In this document: in pieces, positions 8,131-16,908 of the stretch
How positions within the stretch are numbered: the first letter of the stretch is position 1
How the letters are laid out: the number at the start of each line of letters is the position of its first letter
Assembly: GCF_014207535.1 (NCBI RefSeq)
Contig: NZ_JACHGK010000016.1
Span: 17,441 to 81,440 of the forward strand
Direction: 5' to 3'
DNA from: Bacillus benzoevorans
GTDB lineage: Bacteria; Bacillota; Bacilli; Bacillales; Cytobacillaceae
Length of the DNA: 64,000 bases
Program-made: the position numbers and the translations under genes
Notes under the pieces: generated by a model
Database searches by the model: none
Told to the model about the DNA's origin: nothing
Seen by the model: only the letters and a program-made list of their open reading frames with translations

Positions 8131-9480
8131 TTATTTTTTCACAAGTTTCCAGATTGAAAGCAGTGTACATAAACACAGCAGGATAACACCACTTGCCATA
8201 CTATATGGCGCCCAAATTGAAAGAATCGTCCACCATGAAGCTTGAAAAATCAACGGAAATATAATAAGTACGGCCACAGTAAGGATCAACAACATACTTC
8301 CGATAATGATATTTGCTAATTTACACAGTCTCCTCTTAAGAATCATAAATAAAGCAGCTGCTATACAAAGTACAGTTACTCCGGTAAATATGAAGTCTAT
8401 TATTCTCCAAATGTCATATGAAAAAAGCGGCTTTCTCTCACCTATTTTCTCCAAAAAAAGTGCATTACAAAGGGAATCAACTGTTCCTGCCGCATTCAAA
8501 TTCGCAAGTACGCATACTCCGATCTGCTTATCTTTATCAAATACGATTCGCGATGAATAATTAGGCGTACCTCCCGAATGGCCTAATGCACCATAATTAG
8601 TAAGTTCCCATCCACCAAAATATTCTTTATCAGAGACCATCTGTATTTCATTTATCGCAGAAGCAAGAATTTCAGGTACTGTAACCATTCCCATCTGTAT
8701 CTGAAGCCATCTGCCCATATCCACTATATTTGAATAACAGTATCCTGCCGGAATCATACCTTCTGAAATATTTATTTCATACGGAAAGTTCATAAGAAAT
8801 CCCTGTCTGCTGCCCGTTACAATTCCATCCGCATTATCCGTTTTGCCGCAATAAGTCTGATTCAGTCCCAACGGAATCAGCACATTTTCTTCCATATATT
8901 CCTTATAAGAATGTCCCGATACTTTCTCAATAATCAGACCTAGAAGGTTATAATTCACATTTGAATAGGCATATTCCACTCCGGGACTGCTCTGTAGTTC
9001 CTTCCCCGAGATACTCTTCGCCCAATCCTCGAGCGTCATATTTTCAGCAGCAGACGGATACAGTTTCTCGGAATTAGTATAACCACTGGTTTGTGCTAAA
9101 AGCTGGTCAACAGTGATTTCAACTGAATCACCCCGATAGTTCGCCGTAAATCCTTCTATATATGTACTTACCGTATCATCAAGACTGATCTTTTCGTTAT
9201 CAACCAGAAGCATTATTCCAAGAGCCGTATAAGCCTTTGTCATAGACCCAATCTGATACAAACCTTTTGTATCCCTATTACCCCCATAGCTAACCTTATC
9301 ACCTGTTACTATTACAACCGACATATCCGTAATATTAGCCCTTTGCATCACCGCTTTAATTTGCGAAGCGTCCGATACTTCTGACGCCTGTATTCCTTTG
9401 GCAGGCATCCATATCGCAGTGAGCAAAATGACAAAAATAAAGCAAATACGCCAAATAATATCTACTAGACTATTTTTCAT
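8131..9480 (-). CDS. Serine hydrolase, beta-lactamase/PBP4*-like, with C-terminal membrane helices
   Basis: 449 residues. An N-terminal signal peptide or anchor of about 30 residues is followed by a class C beta-lactamase-like domain: SxxK as SMTK at 79-82, the YxN motif in YAYSNVNYN, and HSGG near residue 305 in the KTG position. Three hydrophobic segments close the protein (about 350-449). Such proteins act on D-amino-acid peptides or esters at the cell surface; they are usually not true beta-lactamases. AAAGGATAG precedes the ATG. The gene stands alone, convergent with the ABC operon and divergent from the GloB-like gene. Confidence 0.85.
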   Translation of the reverse strand: MKNSLVDIIWRICFIFVILLTAIWMPAKGIQASEVSDASQIKAVMQRANITDMSVVIVTGDKVSYGGNRDTKGLYQIGSMTKAYTALGIMLLVDNEKISLDDTVSTYIEGFTANYRGDSVEITVDQLLAQTSGYTNSEKLYPSAAENMTLEDWAKSISGKELQSSPGVEYAYSNVNYNLLGLIIEKVSGHSYKEYMEENVLIPLGLNQTYCGKTDNADGIVTGSRQGFLMNFPYEINISEGMIPAGYCYSNIVDMGRWLQIQMGMVTVPEILASAINEIQMVSDKEYFGGWELTNYGALGHSGGTPNYSSRIVFDKDKQIGVCVLANLNAAGTVDSLCNALFLEKIGERKPLFSYDIWRIIDFIFTGVTVLCIAAALFMILKRRLCKLANIIIGSMLLILTVAVLIIFPLIFQASWWTILSIWAPYSMASGVILLCLCTLLSIWKLVKK

Positions 9481-9674
9481 AAAAACTATCCTTTTTTATT
9501 AGATTCTGACTGACAGCAATCCCTTCTTCACTCCCCCGCTGTTCATCAATATTAATGTCCTGCTATTCTATCCCCATCCCCCCCCACATTCATCCTACAT
9601 TGCTTAATTTCCCCCACTTAGAATAAAGTCCTGCATACTTCCTGTAATTCCCTGAATTTCTTCTCAAGTTTTTT

Positions 9675-9713
9675 TACCACAACTTTATTTTTTATAAAAA
9701 TAAAGTTGTGGTA
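9675..9713. promoter_or_regulatory. 39-bp palindrome in the divergent control region
   Basis: TACCACAACTTTATTTT and AAAATAAAGTTGTGGTA are exact inverted arms around TTATA. It lies between the divergent beta-lactamase-like and GloB-like genes. Length and position fit an operator, or a hairpin; the regulator is unknown. Confidence 0.5.
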
Positions 9714-9789
9714 CAGTTAACGGGATTTAAGATCAAGAATAGGATTATCCCCTGCATGTATATTAATAACCTTCATGTTATGATAGTGA

Positions 9790-9842
9790 GGTAAGGCAAA
9801 ACTTGTCAGCGGAAGGGGGAAAGACTAGTCCCCAAGCCGCAA
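9790..9842 (+). promoter_or_regulatory. Structured leader upstream of the GloB-like gene
   Basis: A GC-rich stem GCGG-aa-GGGG ... CCCC-aag-CCGC at 9809-9840 lies 33 nt before the start codon in AT-rich surroundings. No U-run follows, so it is not a terminator. It does not match riboswitch consensus sequences that I know. Confidence 0.35.
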
Positions 9843-9874
9843 ATCTGATATATGAAAAGAGGAGGATTCATAAG

Positions 9875-10576
9875 GTGATTATTCATTCAATCAAAGCCTT
9901 TTCTGATAATTACATATGGTGTATTCAAGATGAAACAGAGGCAGTTGTGGTTGATCCGGGAGAAGCGAAAGGTGTCCTTGATTACCTCGGAGAAAAGCAG
10001 CTTCGTTTGGCAGCCATTCTTTTAACACATAAGCATGACGATCATACCGGCGGGGTACGGGAGATTGTAGCGAGATATCCGGAATGTCCTGTTTATGGAC
10101 CGAAAGAAACGGAGGCCTTGGTGAATCATGTTGTAGAGGAAGGGGACTCCTTTAACTTGTTGGGCCAAACTTTTCAAGTCTCCGAAACGGGAGGTCATAC
10201 GCATGGCCATATCAGCTTTTTAATGGGAGATCATCTCTTTTGCGGGGATACCATGTTTTCAGCAGGATGCGGCCGGGTTTTCACCGGCGATTACAAAGCT
10301 CAATATGAAACTTTAAAGAAGTTTAAGCGCTTGAATGATGATATAAATGTTTATCCTGCTCACGAGTATACCGAAATTAATTTACGTTTTGCATACGACA
10401 TGCAGCCGGATAACGAAAATATTTCCAAATCATTGGAAGAAGTCCGGGAATTGCGTGCAAAAGGACAGCCAACACTCCCAACAACGATCGGCAGGGAGAA
10501 GGAAATTAACCTCTTTCTGCAAGTGGAAACATTGGAGGACTTTATCAAATTGCGCAACACCCGTGATGACTTCTAG
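9875..10576 (+). CDS. Metallo-beta-lactamase fold hydrolase, GloB (glyoxalase II)-like
   Basis: 233 residues from GTG 9875, which has AGGAGGATTCATAAG before it; the open frame upstream is untranslated leader. The metal motif HKHDDH is at 52-57, and the GloB signatures CGDTMFSAGCGRVFTGD and YPAHEYTEINLRFA supply the remaining ligands and the substrate loop. The family hydrolyses S-lactoylglutathione. Bacillaceae usually use bacillithiol instead of glutathione, so the true thioester may be S-lactoyl-bacillithiol or another. It is the last chromosomal gene before the mobile element. Confidence 0.85.
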   Translation: MIIHSIKAFSDNYIWCIQDETEAVVVDPGEAKGVLDYLGEKQLRLAAILLTHKHDDHTGGVREIVARYPECPVYGPKETEALVNHVVEEGDSFNLLGQTFQVSETGGHTHGHISFLMGDHLFCGDTMFSAGCGRVFTGDYKAQYETLKKFKRLNDDINVYPAHEYTEINLRFAYDMQPDNENISKSLEEVRELRAKGQPTLPTTIGREKEINLFLQVETLEDFIKLRNTRDDF

Positions 10577-10669
10577 AGGGATTCGATTCGGAGTGTAGAA
10601 AAGGAGTTCAAAACAATTACTGGGTTGCTTTTTGCCGAATGAAAAATAGCGAAGATTGAAAAAACAAAA

Positions 10670-10756
10670 ATGATAAAAAAGCAAGGTATCGAAAAAAGTA
10701 ACAGCACCTTGCCGGAAGAAATCAAATCGAAGTTACAGCAGGCGGCACATCAATAA
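10670..10756 (+). CDS. Possible 28-residue small protein
   Basis: ATG 10670 to TAA 10756 encodes a lysine/glutamine-rich helix-forming peptide ending PEEIKSKLQQAAHQ. No good ribosome binding site precedes it. It lies between the GloB-like gene and a terminator. It is a weak candidate. Confidence 0.2.
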   Translation: MIKKQGIEKSNSTLPEEIKSKLQQAAHQ

Positions 10757-10789
10757 TTCATTATCGGTTTGCAACTCCTAATATTGCAT

Positions 10790-10828
10790 AGAGGCAAGAG
10801 GTCTAAGCTTTCTTGCCTCATTTTTTTC
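10790..10828 (+). terminator. Rho-independent terminator
   Basis: GAGGCAAGA, an 11-nt loop, TCTTGCCTC, then ATTTTTTT. It ends plus-strand transcription from the GloB-like gene immediately before the element's left end. Confidence 0.85.
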
Positions 10829-10866
10829 ACTTTAAAATGATCTGCGCCACATACTCCACATGCGTG
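10827..10866 (-). pseudogene. Displaced 3' end of rlmCD at the element's left end
   Basis: Read on the minus strand this is CAT GTG GAG TAT GTG GCG CAG ATC ATT TTA AAG TGA, or HVEYVAQIILK-stop. It matches the last residues expected of RlmCD (…TSHVE…) and aligns with the present rlmCD end (HVECCALIKLI-stop) 47.7 kb away. It is best explained as the original chromosomal 3' end of rlmCD, separated when the element inserted. Confidence 0.7.
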
Positions 10867-10874
10867 GAGTGCTG
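10853..10874. other. attL of the 47.7-kb element
   Basis: The core ACTCCACATG (10853-10862) is identical to 58524-58533 in rlmCD. To its right the element half-site CGTGGAGTGCTG (10863-10874) is, apart from its first base, the exact inverted partner of CAGCACTCCAC at 58520-58530. The crossover dinucleotide is probably the TG at 10861-10862. Confidence 0.75.
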
Positions 10875-10970
10875 ACGGTAGATTAAAATACAAAAGATTA
10901 ATGAGATGTAGTGGTGCATCATTAATTTGGTATCGGATCTAAGCTTAAAATAGAGTTTTAAATTTAATAA

Positions 10971-13892
10971 TTATTTACTTCCCCATATCTCAAGGCTCTT
11001 TACTTTTCCAGAGTTAGAAATATAATATCTTGTAGCTGCTAATACCTCTTGTATTTTATCTGGCATATAAGTATCTCTACTTATTGAAGGTTGAACTATA
11101 ACAATCTTCCCAGTGATTTGTTTATCTTTACTTCTTATTTCTTTTCTAAAGTCTTCATATTCACCGCGTAAAAAAATACAGTGATTTGACCTTCTTCTCT
11201 CTTCTACTTTTTTTAATAGTATTGATTTAGTTTTAAGCCATATAATAGATTTTATAGATTGTCCTGCAACTTCATAAATATCATTGACATCACTGTTGTA
11301 ATTAGCCGCAGACATTTTCTTAACATGAAAAAAAGTAATTTCATATGAAGTATTGTTTTCTAAAACTGTAATATAATCGGCCATTTCCCCTCTAGAATGA
11401 TCATATATTATATATTTATAAGCTCTGTTGTCCTCTAAAATTTCTTGCAAAGAAGACTGAATTGACTTCTCATGCGGATGATACTTTGAGTCGTTTACTT
11501 CTACAGTAATATCCGTATTGTATTTTTCAATCCATTCAATTGGCACAATGTTGTCCTTACTAAAAACAATTGCTTCCGGATCACCCTTACTAAATTCAAT
11601 ACCTTGAATCATTACATCATCGGTTGTACGGAAAACCAAAGGATTGTTATTAAGATATTCCGATAATCCGATTTGTCTACGACCTTCTGAAACTAAGATT
11701 TTACTTTCAACTGAAGAATACTTTGAATTAACATCACAAATAATTTCCTCTTCTTTTCCATCTAAGGATAGTATAAGTTTGATGTTATCTTTATTTATTT
11801 TCATTATTTTTATTGAGATATCCATCATAATTCCTTGAATACCTTCAGTTTCTGACAAATATATCGCTGGAGGATTAACATACGTCTTCCAAGAAAAATC
11901 ACACATAAATATATTTGATGGGAAAGACTCTAATCTACTTGGTATAGGTAAGTAATCATAATTAGTATTGGTTTTTACGGTAATTTTACTATTGGAAATC
12001 TTTAACCCATTGTAGTCACACCATTTAATATAATCTCTTATTGTTGAATAGGTACTGCTCCACATTTTAGAACCACTACTATAACCTATTGTTATAGCAC
12101 TTTCTTCAGTCAAAGCTTTACAAAAAACATGTCCAGCTGAATATAACTTTCCGGTGCTAGGATCAATAGATTGACTTACATCAATGCCTGCAGAAATCCT
12201 ATATGACTCACCTGAATCATTAAACCTATTCTGCATGCCAGAATTGAAAATTTCAAATTCCCGCAGATTACCAAGAACTCTGTTCATTTCATGCTTAGGA
12301 ATCTTTTCATAAAATGTACAGAACGCACTAGCTATTCCTTCATACAAAATCTCACTCTTAATCTGGGAATAAATAAATAATAAATTTGTTTCTTTTTGAT
12401 AGTGAACTATGAATAACTGATTTTCAACATCCTTAACGCTCTCCCCTATAAACCACTTTGGGGACGTGTTATTCTTTCCAATCGCGACAACCGTATTATC
12501 TTTTTCATTTATATACGGACCGAATTCAATGTTACACGCATCAGGAAATTCGGAGGTTTTGTTAAATCCAACAACTTTGTAAATCTTAGCATGACAATTT
12601 AATCTTATACCATGCAATGATAAATCATTAATAATTTCCACACTATTTCCTGCGTAATTCTGATAATCACCAATATATTCCTTTATAGATTCTTCCTCAT
12701 TAATTTTGCTCTCACTCATATCAATTATCATATCTTGCCAAATTGAATCGCTAGTATATAGTGCTTGATTTTCTATAAGTAGCTCTCTATCATTCATTGC
12801 AATAAATTTAGCTACGCCAATATTTTCAGCATTAGTCCTTGCAAATCTTCCAATAAATTGTAATGTACTGGCTAATGATTTATGCGGTGCGTGGATAGCA
12901 GCAATCTTTAAATTAGGAAAATCAAACCCTTCTCCCAACATATCCACACATATTATTCCATCTAAACTTCTCTCTCTTAAATCTTCTATACACTTTTTCA
13001 CTGTTAAATTTGACATAGAACTATCTATTCTTTTCAACTTTAAAGTGGTAATCTCACTATAGAGTTTTTCTAGTTCTTTTGCATGTTTCTTAGTATCAGT
13101 TCTAATCATTAAATAGTGATCTAATCCTTTTTCTCTATCCAAAAAAAATACTTCTTCCGCCTTTTTAGCAATCAATTTGTCTTTTTCGAAAAATTCCTCT
13201 ATAGGAATGTATTGTATTTCCCCAAAAATCCCATCCTTATAAGCTAAAGAAAGTGGATAATTATAAATTAAGTCTCCCTTAATTTCTTTATTATCCAATC
13301 TAAATGGAGTAGCGGTAAATAATATCTGTTTCGCATGTTTCATATTTATAAGTATTTTCTGCCAAGTTTTCGCTGGAACATGGTGAGCTTCGTCTATTAG
13401 AACTAAATCTATTAAAATATTCAAGTCGTCATCTTTGGTTAATGATAAAGCACATGCTGGAGTTGCTATAATTACTTGAGCAGCCTTGATTTCATCAATA
13501 TCATTTTCACTGAACAAATGCTCCAACTCAAATACATTTGGTTTAAGAATTTCCTTATTAAATACATTTGCTTTAATAAGTGTTCTTAATTGACTGTAGT
13601 CTTCAGTAATTTGCCCTCTAACCATTTTACTAGGAGTAACAACAAGGACCTTCTTAGCCTCTAACACATACGGAGCCATCATCAATACAGAAGTTTTTCC
13701 TGAACCTGTCGGCATAACAATAATTGCTGCATTGGAACTTTGAACTGTAAAATAGGACGAAATTGAATGAATTGCTCCTATTTGAGCATTTCTAAGCCCT
13801 CGTTTGTTTTTTGATTCTTTAGGATAATTAATGTTATTGTACCTTTCGGCAAAATACATTTCGGGATCAATTACGTTTTTCGTTTTATTCAA
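10971..13892 (-). CDS. SF2 DEAD/DEAH helicase with C-terminal nuclease-like domain (candidate defence gene)
   Basis: 973 residues. Motif I PTGSGKT is at 61-67, DEAH at 167-170 and TATP at 193-196. The second RecA lobe carries VDMLGEGFDFP and the motif VI region QFIGRFART. A long middle region without recognised domains follows. Near the C-terminus GEMADYI ... EITFFHVKK (D839, E851, K858) followed by DIYEVAGQSIKS looks like a PD-(D/E)xK nuclease core. So it is a helicase-nuclease fusion of the kind common in defence islands. The start is TTG at 13892, with GAGGTTAGACGA before it. It is the element gene nearest attL. The stretch 10875-10970 holds nothing else. I do not recognise the full-length family. 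Confidence 0.8.
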   Translation of the reverse strand: MNKTKNVIDPEMYFAERYNNINYPKESKNKRGLRNAQIGAIHSISSYFTVQSSNAAIIVMPTGSGKTSVLMMAPYVLEAKKVLVVTPSKMVRGQITEDYSQLRTLIKANVFNKEILKPNVFELEHLFSENDIDEIKAAQVIIATPACALSLTKDDDLNILIDLVLIDEAHHVPAKTWQKILINMKHAKQILFTATPFRLDNKEIKGDLIYNYPLSLAYKDGIFGEIQYIPIEEFFEKDKLIAKKAEEVFFLDREKGLDHYLMIRTDTKKHAKELEKLYSEITTLKLKRIDSSMSNLTVKKCIEDLRERSLDGIICVDMLGEGFDFPNLKIAAIHAPHKSLASTLQFIGRFARTNAENIGVAKFIAMNDRELLIENQALYTSDSIWQDMIIDMSESKINEEESIKEYIGDYQNYAGNSVEIINDLSLHGIRLNCHAKIYKVVGFNKTSEFPDACNIEFGPYINEKDNTVVAIGKNNTSPKWFIGESVKDVENQLFIVHYQKETNLLFIYSQIKSEILYEGIASAFCTFYEKIPKHEMNRVLGNLREFEIFNSGMQNRFNDSGESYRISAGIDVSQSIDPSTGKLYSAGHVFCKALTEESAITIGYSSGSKMWSSTYSTIRDYIKWCDYNGLKISNSKITVKTNTNYDYLPIPSRLESFPSNIFMCDFSWKTYVNPPAIYLSETEGIQGIMMDISIKIMKINKDNIKLILSLDGKEEEIICDVNSKYSSVESKILVSEGRRQIGLSEYLNNNPLVFRTTDDVMIQGIEFSKGDPEAIVFSKDNIVPIEWIEKYNTDITVEVNDSKYHPHEKSIQSSLQEILEDNRAYKYIIYDHSRGEMADYITVLENNTSYEITFFHVKKMSAANYNSDVNDIYEVAGQSIKSIIWLKTKSILLKKVEERRRSNHCIFLRGEYEDFRKEIRSKDKQITGKIVIVQPSISRDTYMPDKIQEVLAATRYYISNSGKVKSLEIWGSK

Positions 13893-14231
13893 TCGTCTAA
13901 CCTCACCCTTATTGTTTATAATAAACTTGTAGACTATTAAATGGAAATTCTATTTTTGTTCGTATCCCTCTATTATACAGTTTTCTTTTATAAAGTACTT
14001 TATATTTCAGAACTAACGTTCCTTAATAACCTTAATCAAAACATTCTGGGGTGTATTTGGCAGTCAAGAGGATTTTTGATAGCAGTATGTTTTTGTATAT
14101 AAAAAAATAAGGCTTTATATACGAGCTATGTATAAAATCCTGTATATAAGGCCTTATAATTTAAAATACCCATTATATTAGAGCGCCTGATTATTGAAGA
14201 AAGATTGATCTTATTAATCACTATGGCATAC
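13893..14231. other. Gap between helicase and SEC-C genes
   Basis: It holds the terminator described separately and presumably the promoter of the helicase gene. No other open frame or RNA is seen. Confidence 0.6.
14095..14158 (-). terminator. Terminator between the SEC-C gene and the helicase
   Basis: On the minus strand ATAAGGCCTTATATAC pairs with GTATATAAAGCCTTAT (one mismatch), followed by TTTTTTTAT. It would end transcription of the SEC-C nuclease gene, implying the helicase has its own promoter. Confidence 0.6.
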
Positions 14232-16418
14232 TTATTTTTGTACTCCACAACACTTTTTGTACTTTTTACCACTTCCACAAAGACATGGTTCATTTCTACC
14301 TATCTTTTTACTATTTCGAGTATTTGATTGAAATATTTCATTATTTAAATTTTCATATGGATCTTTTATTAGAATATAGTCAAAAAAACTAATATTATTA
14401 TCTTCATCTTTTATTTTCATTAGAGGTTTAAATACTCTCTCATAGCAATTTATAAATGGTTTTATAGCTACTGGACATTGTAAAAATAACTTAAACTCTT
14501 GAACTGTTGGATGATCCCCTTTCCAAAGCTTTTTATAAAGTGCTTCATTAATTTCACTTCCAATTGTAATTCCTTTAATCTTAGGTGACATAAAAAACTT
14601 TAATAGTGAAGATGAATCTATTATCTCTACACCTTCACAGATAATAGTTGAGAAGTCAAATATATTTGTACAAAGTAGTTTTATAACTTTATTAGGTGGT
14701 TCTTCTGGTAATTCAAAACTGCATTCTTCTTTTATTTTTTCCCAATCATGCTTTATTATATCCTCCCTTCTGTTGATTTGTTCAATACCAAAATCTATAG
14801 TTCCTAATGCATTCTTCTTAATTCTATCTGAAAAAGGAATCTGTAAGTGTTTAAATTCTATTAATAATAAATGATCTTCAAATAATCCAATAAAATCAAA
14901 TTCGACATCTCTGCCATCATAAGCTTTAAATTCAATTTTATTTGTATTAACTTGAATAAATGGATTAAATGATAGAATAAACCTTAATTGTTTTTCGAAT
15001 ACTAAACCCTTATTAGCAATATCTATTCCCCATTTAGCGACTAACATTTCAATTATTCTTACAATATTCATTTGTAAAATTAAAGTTGGGCAAAATATTA
15101 CTTTATTTTTTCCTACATAAATCAATGGCTGGGAAAAAACATCTAATAGTGGATCATTAGTAAAGGTTAATATGTTTATAATCTTTTCTGCAACTTCATT
15201 TTCTATATTATATAAATAAGAAAGTTGATTAATAAAATTCACTTTGTCCATTATTGGTGATAACTTCTTATAATGGCTTATATCATCCTGATCAAATTTT
15301 TTTAATACTGTACTTTGATAAATCATTGCTATTGTAAAAAGGTATTCGAAACCTTTAAAAAGATCAGTTATTTTTATGCCATCATGTTCAAGATTATAAT
15401 AAATATCATCTAATGATTCTAATTGTCCAGCAAGTATATTTTTTATTATTGTATTAGCTTGAAAAAACCTTTTCTTTTCTAGTTTAAATATATTATGTAA
15501 ATCATTTAAATCTAAAGCACTTGAAACATTATCTAAATCTCTAGCAGATTTTTGGTTTTCTTTTAAATGTTTTAAGTTACTTTTCTGAACATTAATATGA
15601 TCTCGATAAATATATCTATTTATTGCAATTCGTTCTTTTTTATAGTCATCTTCTGAGCTAGGAACGAAAATATGATATTTAATACCATCTTCTTCTATTA
15701 CTTTAAGTCCCCATTCTCTATATTTGAATTTCCCCCAAATATCAACAAGTATATTCCTTTGAAGTGAGAGGTACATTATTTCTTCTAAACTTCCTATATT
15801 GTATGGAGAAATATTTTCATGATCAAATTCTACCGCATTTTCAATAGACTTCTCACCTTTATAATATAAGAATCTAAACAAGGTGTTTGCTATTTCGATT
15901 AATGACTCTAGTCTATCTGATTCAGAAATCTTGATACCCTCTACATCATCTACTTCGAATTTAGCTACCTCTTTCTCCATACCAGTTAGAAATTTCTTTT
16001 CATTCGTTTGCATTTCTTTAGCTAATCTATGTTGATCCTCAATATAAATACAAAACATTTGTAGCTGTTCAGAAAGAGAATATTCAAAAAAACTATTCTC
16101 ATTTAATCTTTCCTCGTTACTTTTAGAATTTTGGCTTATAATATTTATTGCCTCAGATAATTGAATAAATTCACTAGCGTACTTTGAAATATCAACATTT
16201 TTGTCAATTAATTGCTTACCAGCAAGAAGGAATGCTAGGCGAAGTGTTTTTAATTTCTCATTAGAAAATGATTTTCCCATAGGTTCAGGTAAACTATTAC
16301 TTAAAAGTAAACTTTTCTTAAATTTATCTGGTTTTTCTAAGTATAAGTTTACAAGAATAGCAGCAGCTTCTGTTGCATTAGAATCAATTAAAGCGTTTTT
16401 AAACTTCTTTAAATTCAT
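14232..16418 (-). CDS. PD-(D/E)xK nuclease-like protein with SEC-C zinc motif
   Basis: 728 residues from ATG 16418, chosen because AAGGGGAATTTAAAA precedes it; the frame is open to 16556 but that part is hydrophobic and not protein-like. A long helical N-terminal region is followed by a nuclease-like core: D508 in EFDFIGLFEDHLLLIEFKH, with E521 and K523 as the ExK pair. The protein ends with a SEC-C motif, NEPCLCGSGKKYKKCC, whose four cysteines 712, 714, 723 and 724 bind zinc. SEC-C tails occur on SecA and on several defence proteins. It is flanked by a helicase and a second PD-(D/E)xK protein, and probably belongs to the same functional set. Function is unproven. Confidence 0.72.
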   Translation of the reverse strand: MNLKKFKNALIDSNATEAAAILVNLYLEKPDKFKKSLLLSNSLPEPMGKSFSNEKLKTLRLAFLLAGKQLIDKNVDISKYASEFIQLSEAINIISQNSKSNEERLNENSFFEYSLSEQLQMFCIYIEDQHRLAKEMQTNEKKFLTGMEKEVAKFEVDDVEGIKISESDRLESLIEIANTLFRFLYYKGEKSIENAVEFDHENISPYNIGSLEEIMYLSLQRNILVDIWGKFKYREWGLKVIEEDGIKYHIFVPSSEDDYKKERIAINRYIYRDHINVQKSNLKHLKENQKSARDLDNVSSALDLNDLHNIFKLEKKRFFQANTIIKNILAGQLESLDDIYYNLEHDGIKITDLFKGFEYLFTIAMIYQSTVLKKFDQDDISHYKKLSPIMDKVNFINQLSYLYNIENEVAEKIINILTFTNDPLLDVFSQPLIYVGKNKVIFCPTLILQMNIVRIIEMLVAKWGIDIANKGLVFEKQLRFILSFNPFIQVNTNKIEFKAYDGRDVEFDFIGLFEDHLLLIEFKHLQIPFSDRIKKNALGTIDFGIEQINRREDIIKHDWEKIKEECSFELPEEPPNKVIKLLCTNIFDFSTIICEGVEIIDSSSLLKFFMSPKIKGITIGSEINEALYKKLWKGDHPTVQEFKLFLQCPVAIKPFINCYERVFKPLMKIKDEDNNISFFDYILIKDPYENLNNEIFQSNTRNSKKIGRNEPCLCGSGKKYKKCCGVQK

Positions 16419-16908
16419 TTTTAAATTCCCCTTAGTAAGATGCATTAAGTTAATTATTTGCATAATACAAATTATAAAAATAATATATTCCGTTATAAGA
16501 TATCTATTATGATTACCTAAATCAACACAAAATCCTGCTATAAGACAATGAACCAAATGAATAAGTTTCTTAAATTGAAAATAATAATCTAATCAGTCAA
16601 TCTTTTAAGCGTTTTCCTTTTAATAATTTGTTTATAGAATTTAAAAGATTAATCTTATTACCTCGTGTTAATCCCTTATTAATGAATAAAGAGACTATTT
16701 GAATTTTTGTTGTATCCACAACAATCTTGGCCTTTTAATTCAATACGCCACCTTCACAAGTTTGTATAAATATTAGTGGTTATACAAGAATTCACTTTAT
16801 ATAAATTCTTTATTTTTATAAACATACTGTCAAATCATACATCAATTAATTCCGGAAACATGGGGTAAAACATGAATACTAATGCTGAAGATATATCTTT
16901 TAAAAACC
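16419..16908. other. 490-nt gap with no gene seen
   Basis: AT-rich sequence upstream of the SEC-C gene, which should hold its promoter. No open frame, hairpin terminator or RNA family is recognised. Confidence 0.5.

Noticed and set aside
9790..9842. Known riboswitch before the GloB-like gene
   Set aside because: The stem and the GGCAAAAC/GGAAG words do not match c-di-GMP, cobalamin, TPP or preQ1 consensus; kept only as an unclassified leader.
10863..10880. attL palindrome ACTCCAC-ATGC-GTGGAGT as an ordinary operator or terminator
   Set aside because: The longer 11-bp symmetry appears only when the right-end sequence is joined, and the left part encodes the RlmCD tail; an att site explains both.
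10971..13892. Type I/III restriction enzyme helicase subunit
   Set aside because: No methyltransferase or specificity gene is adjacent; the nearest methyltransferase is PglX of BREX.
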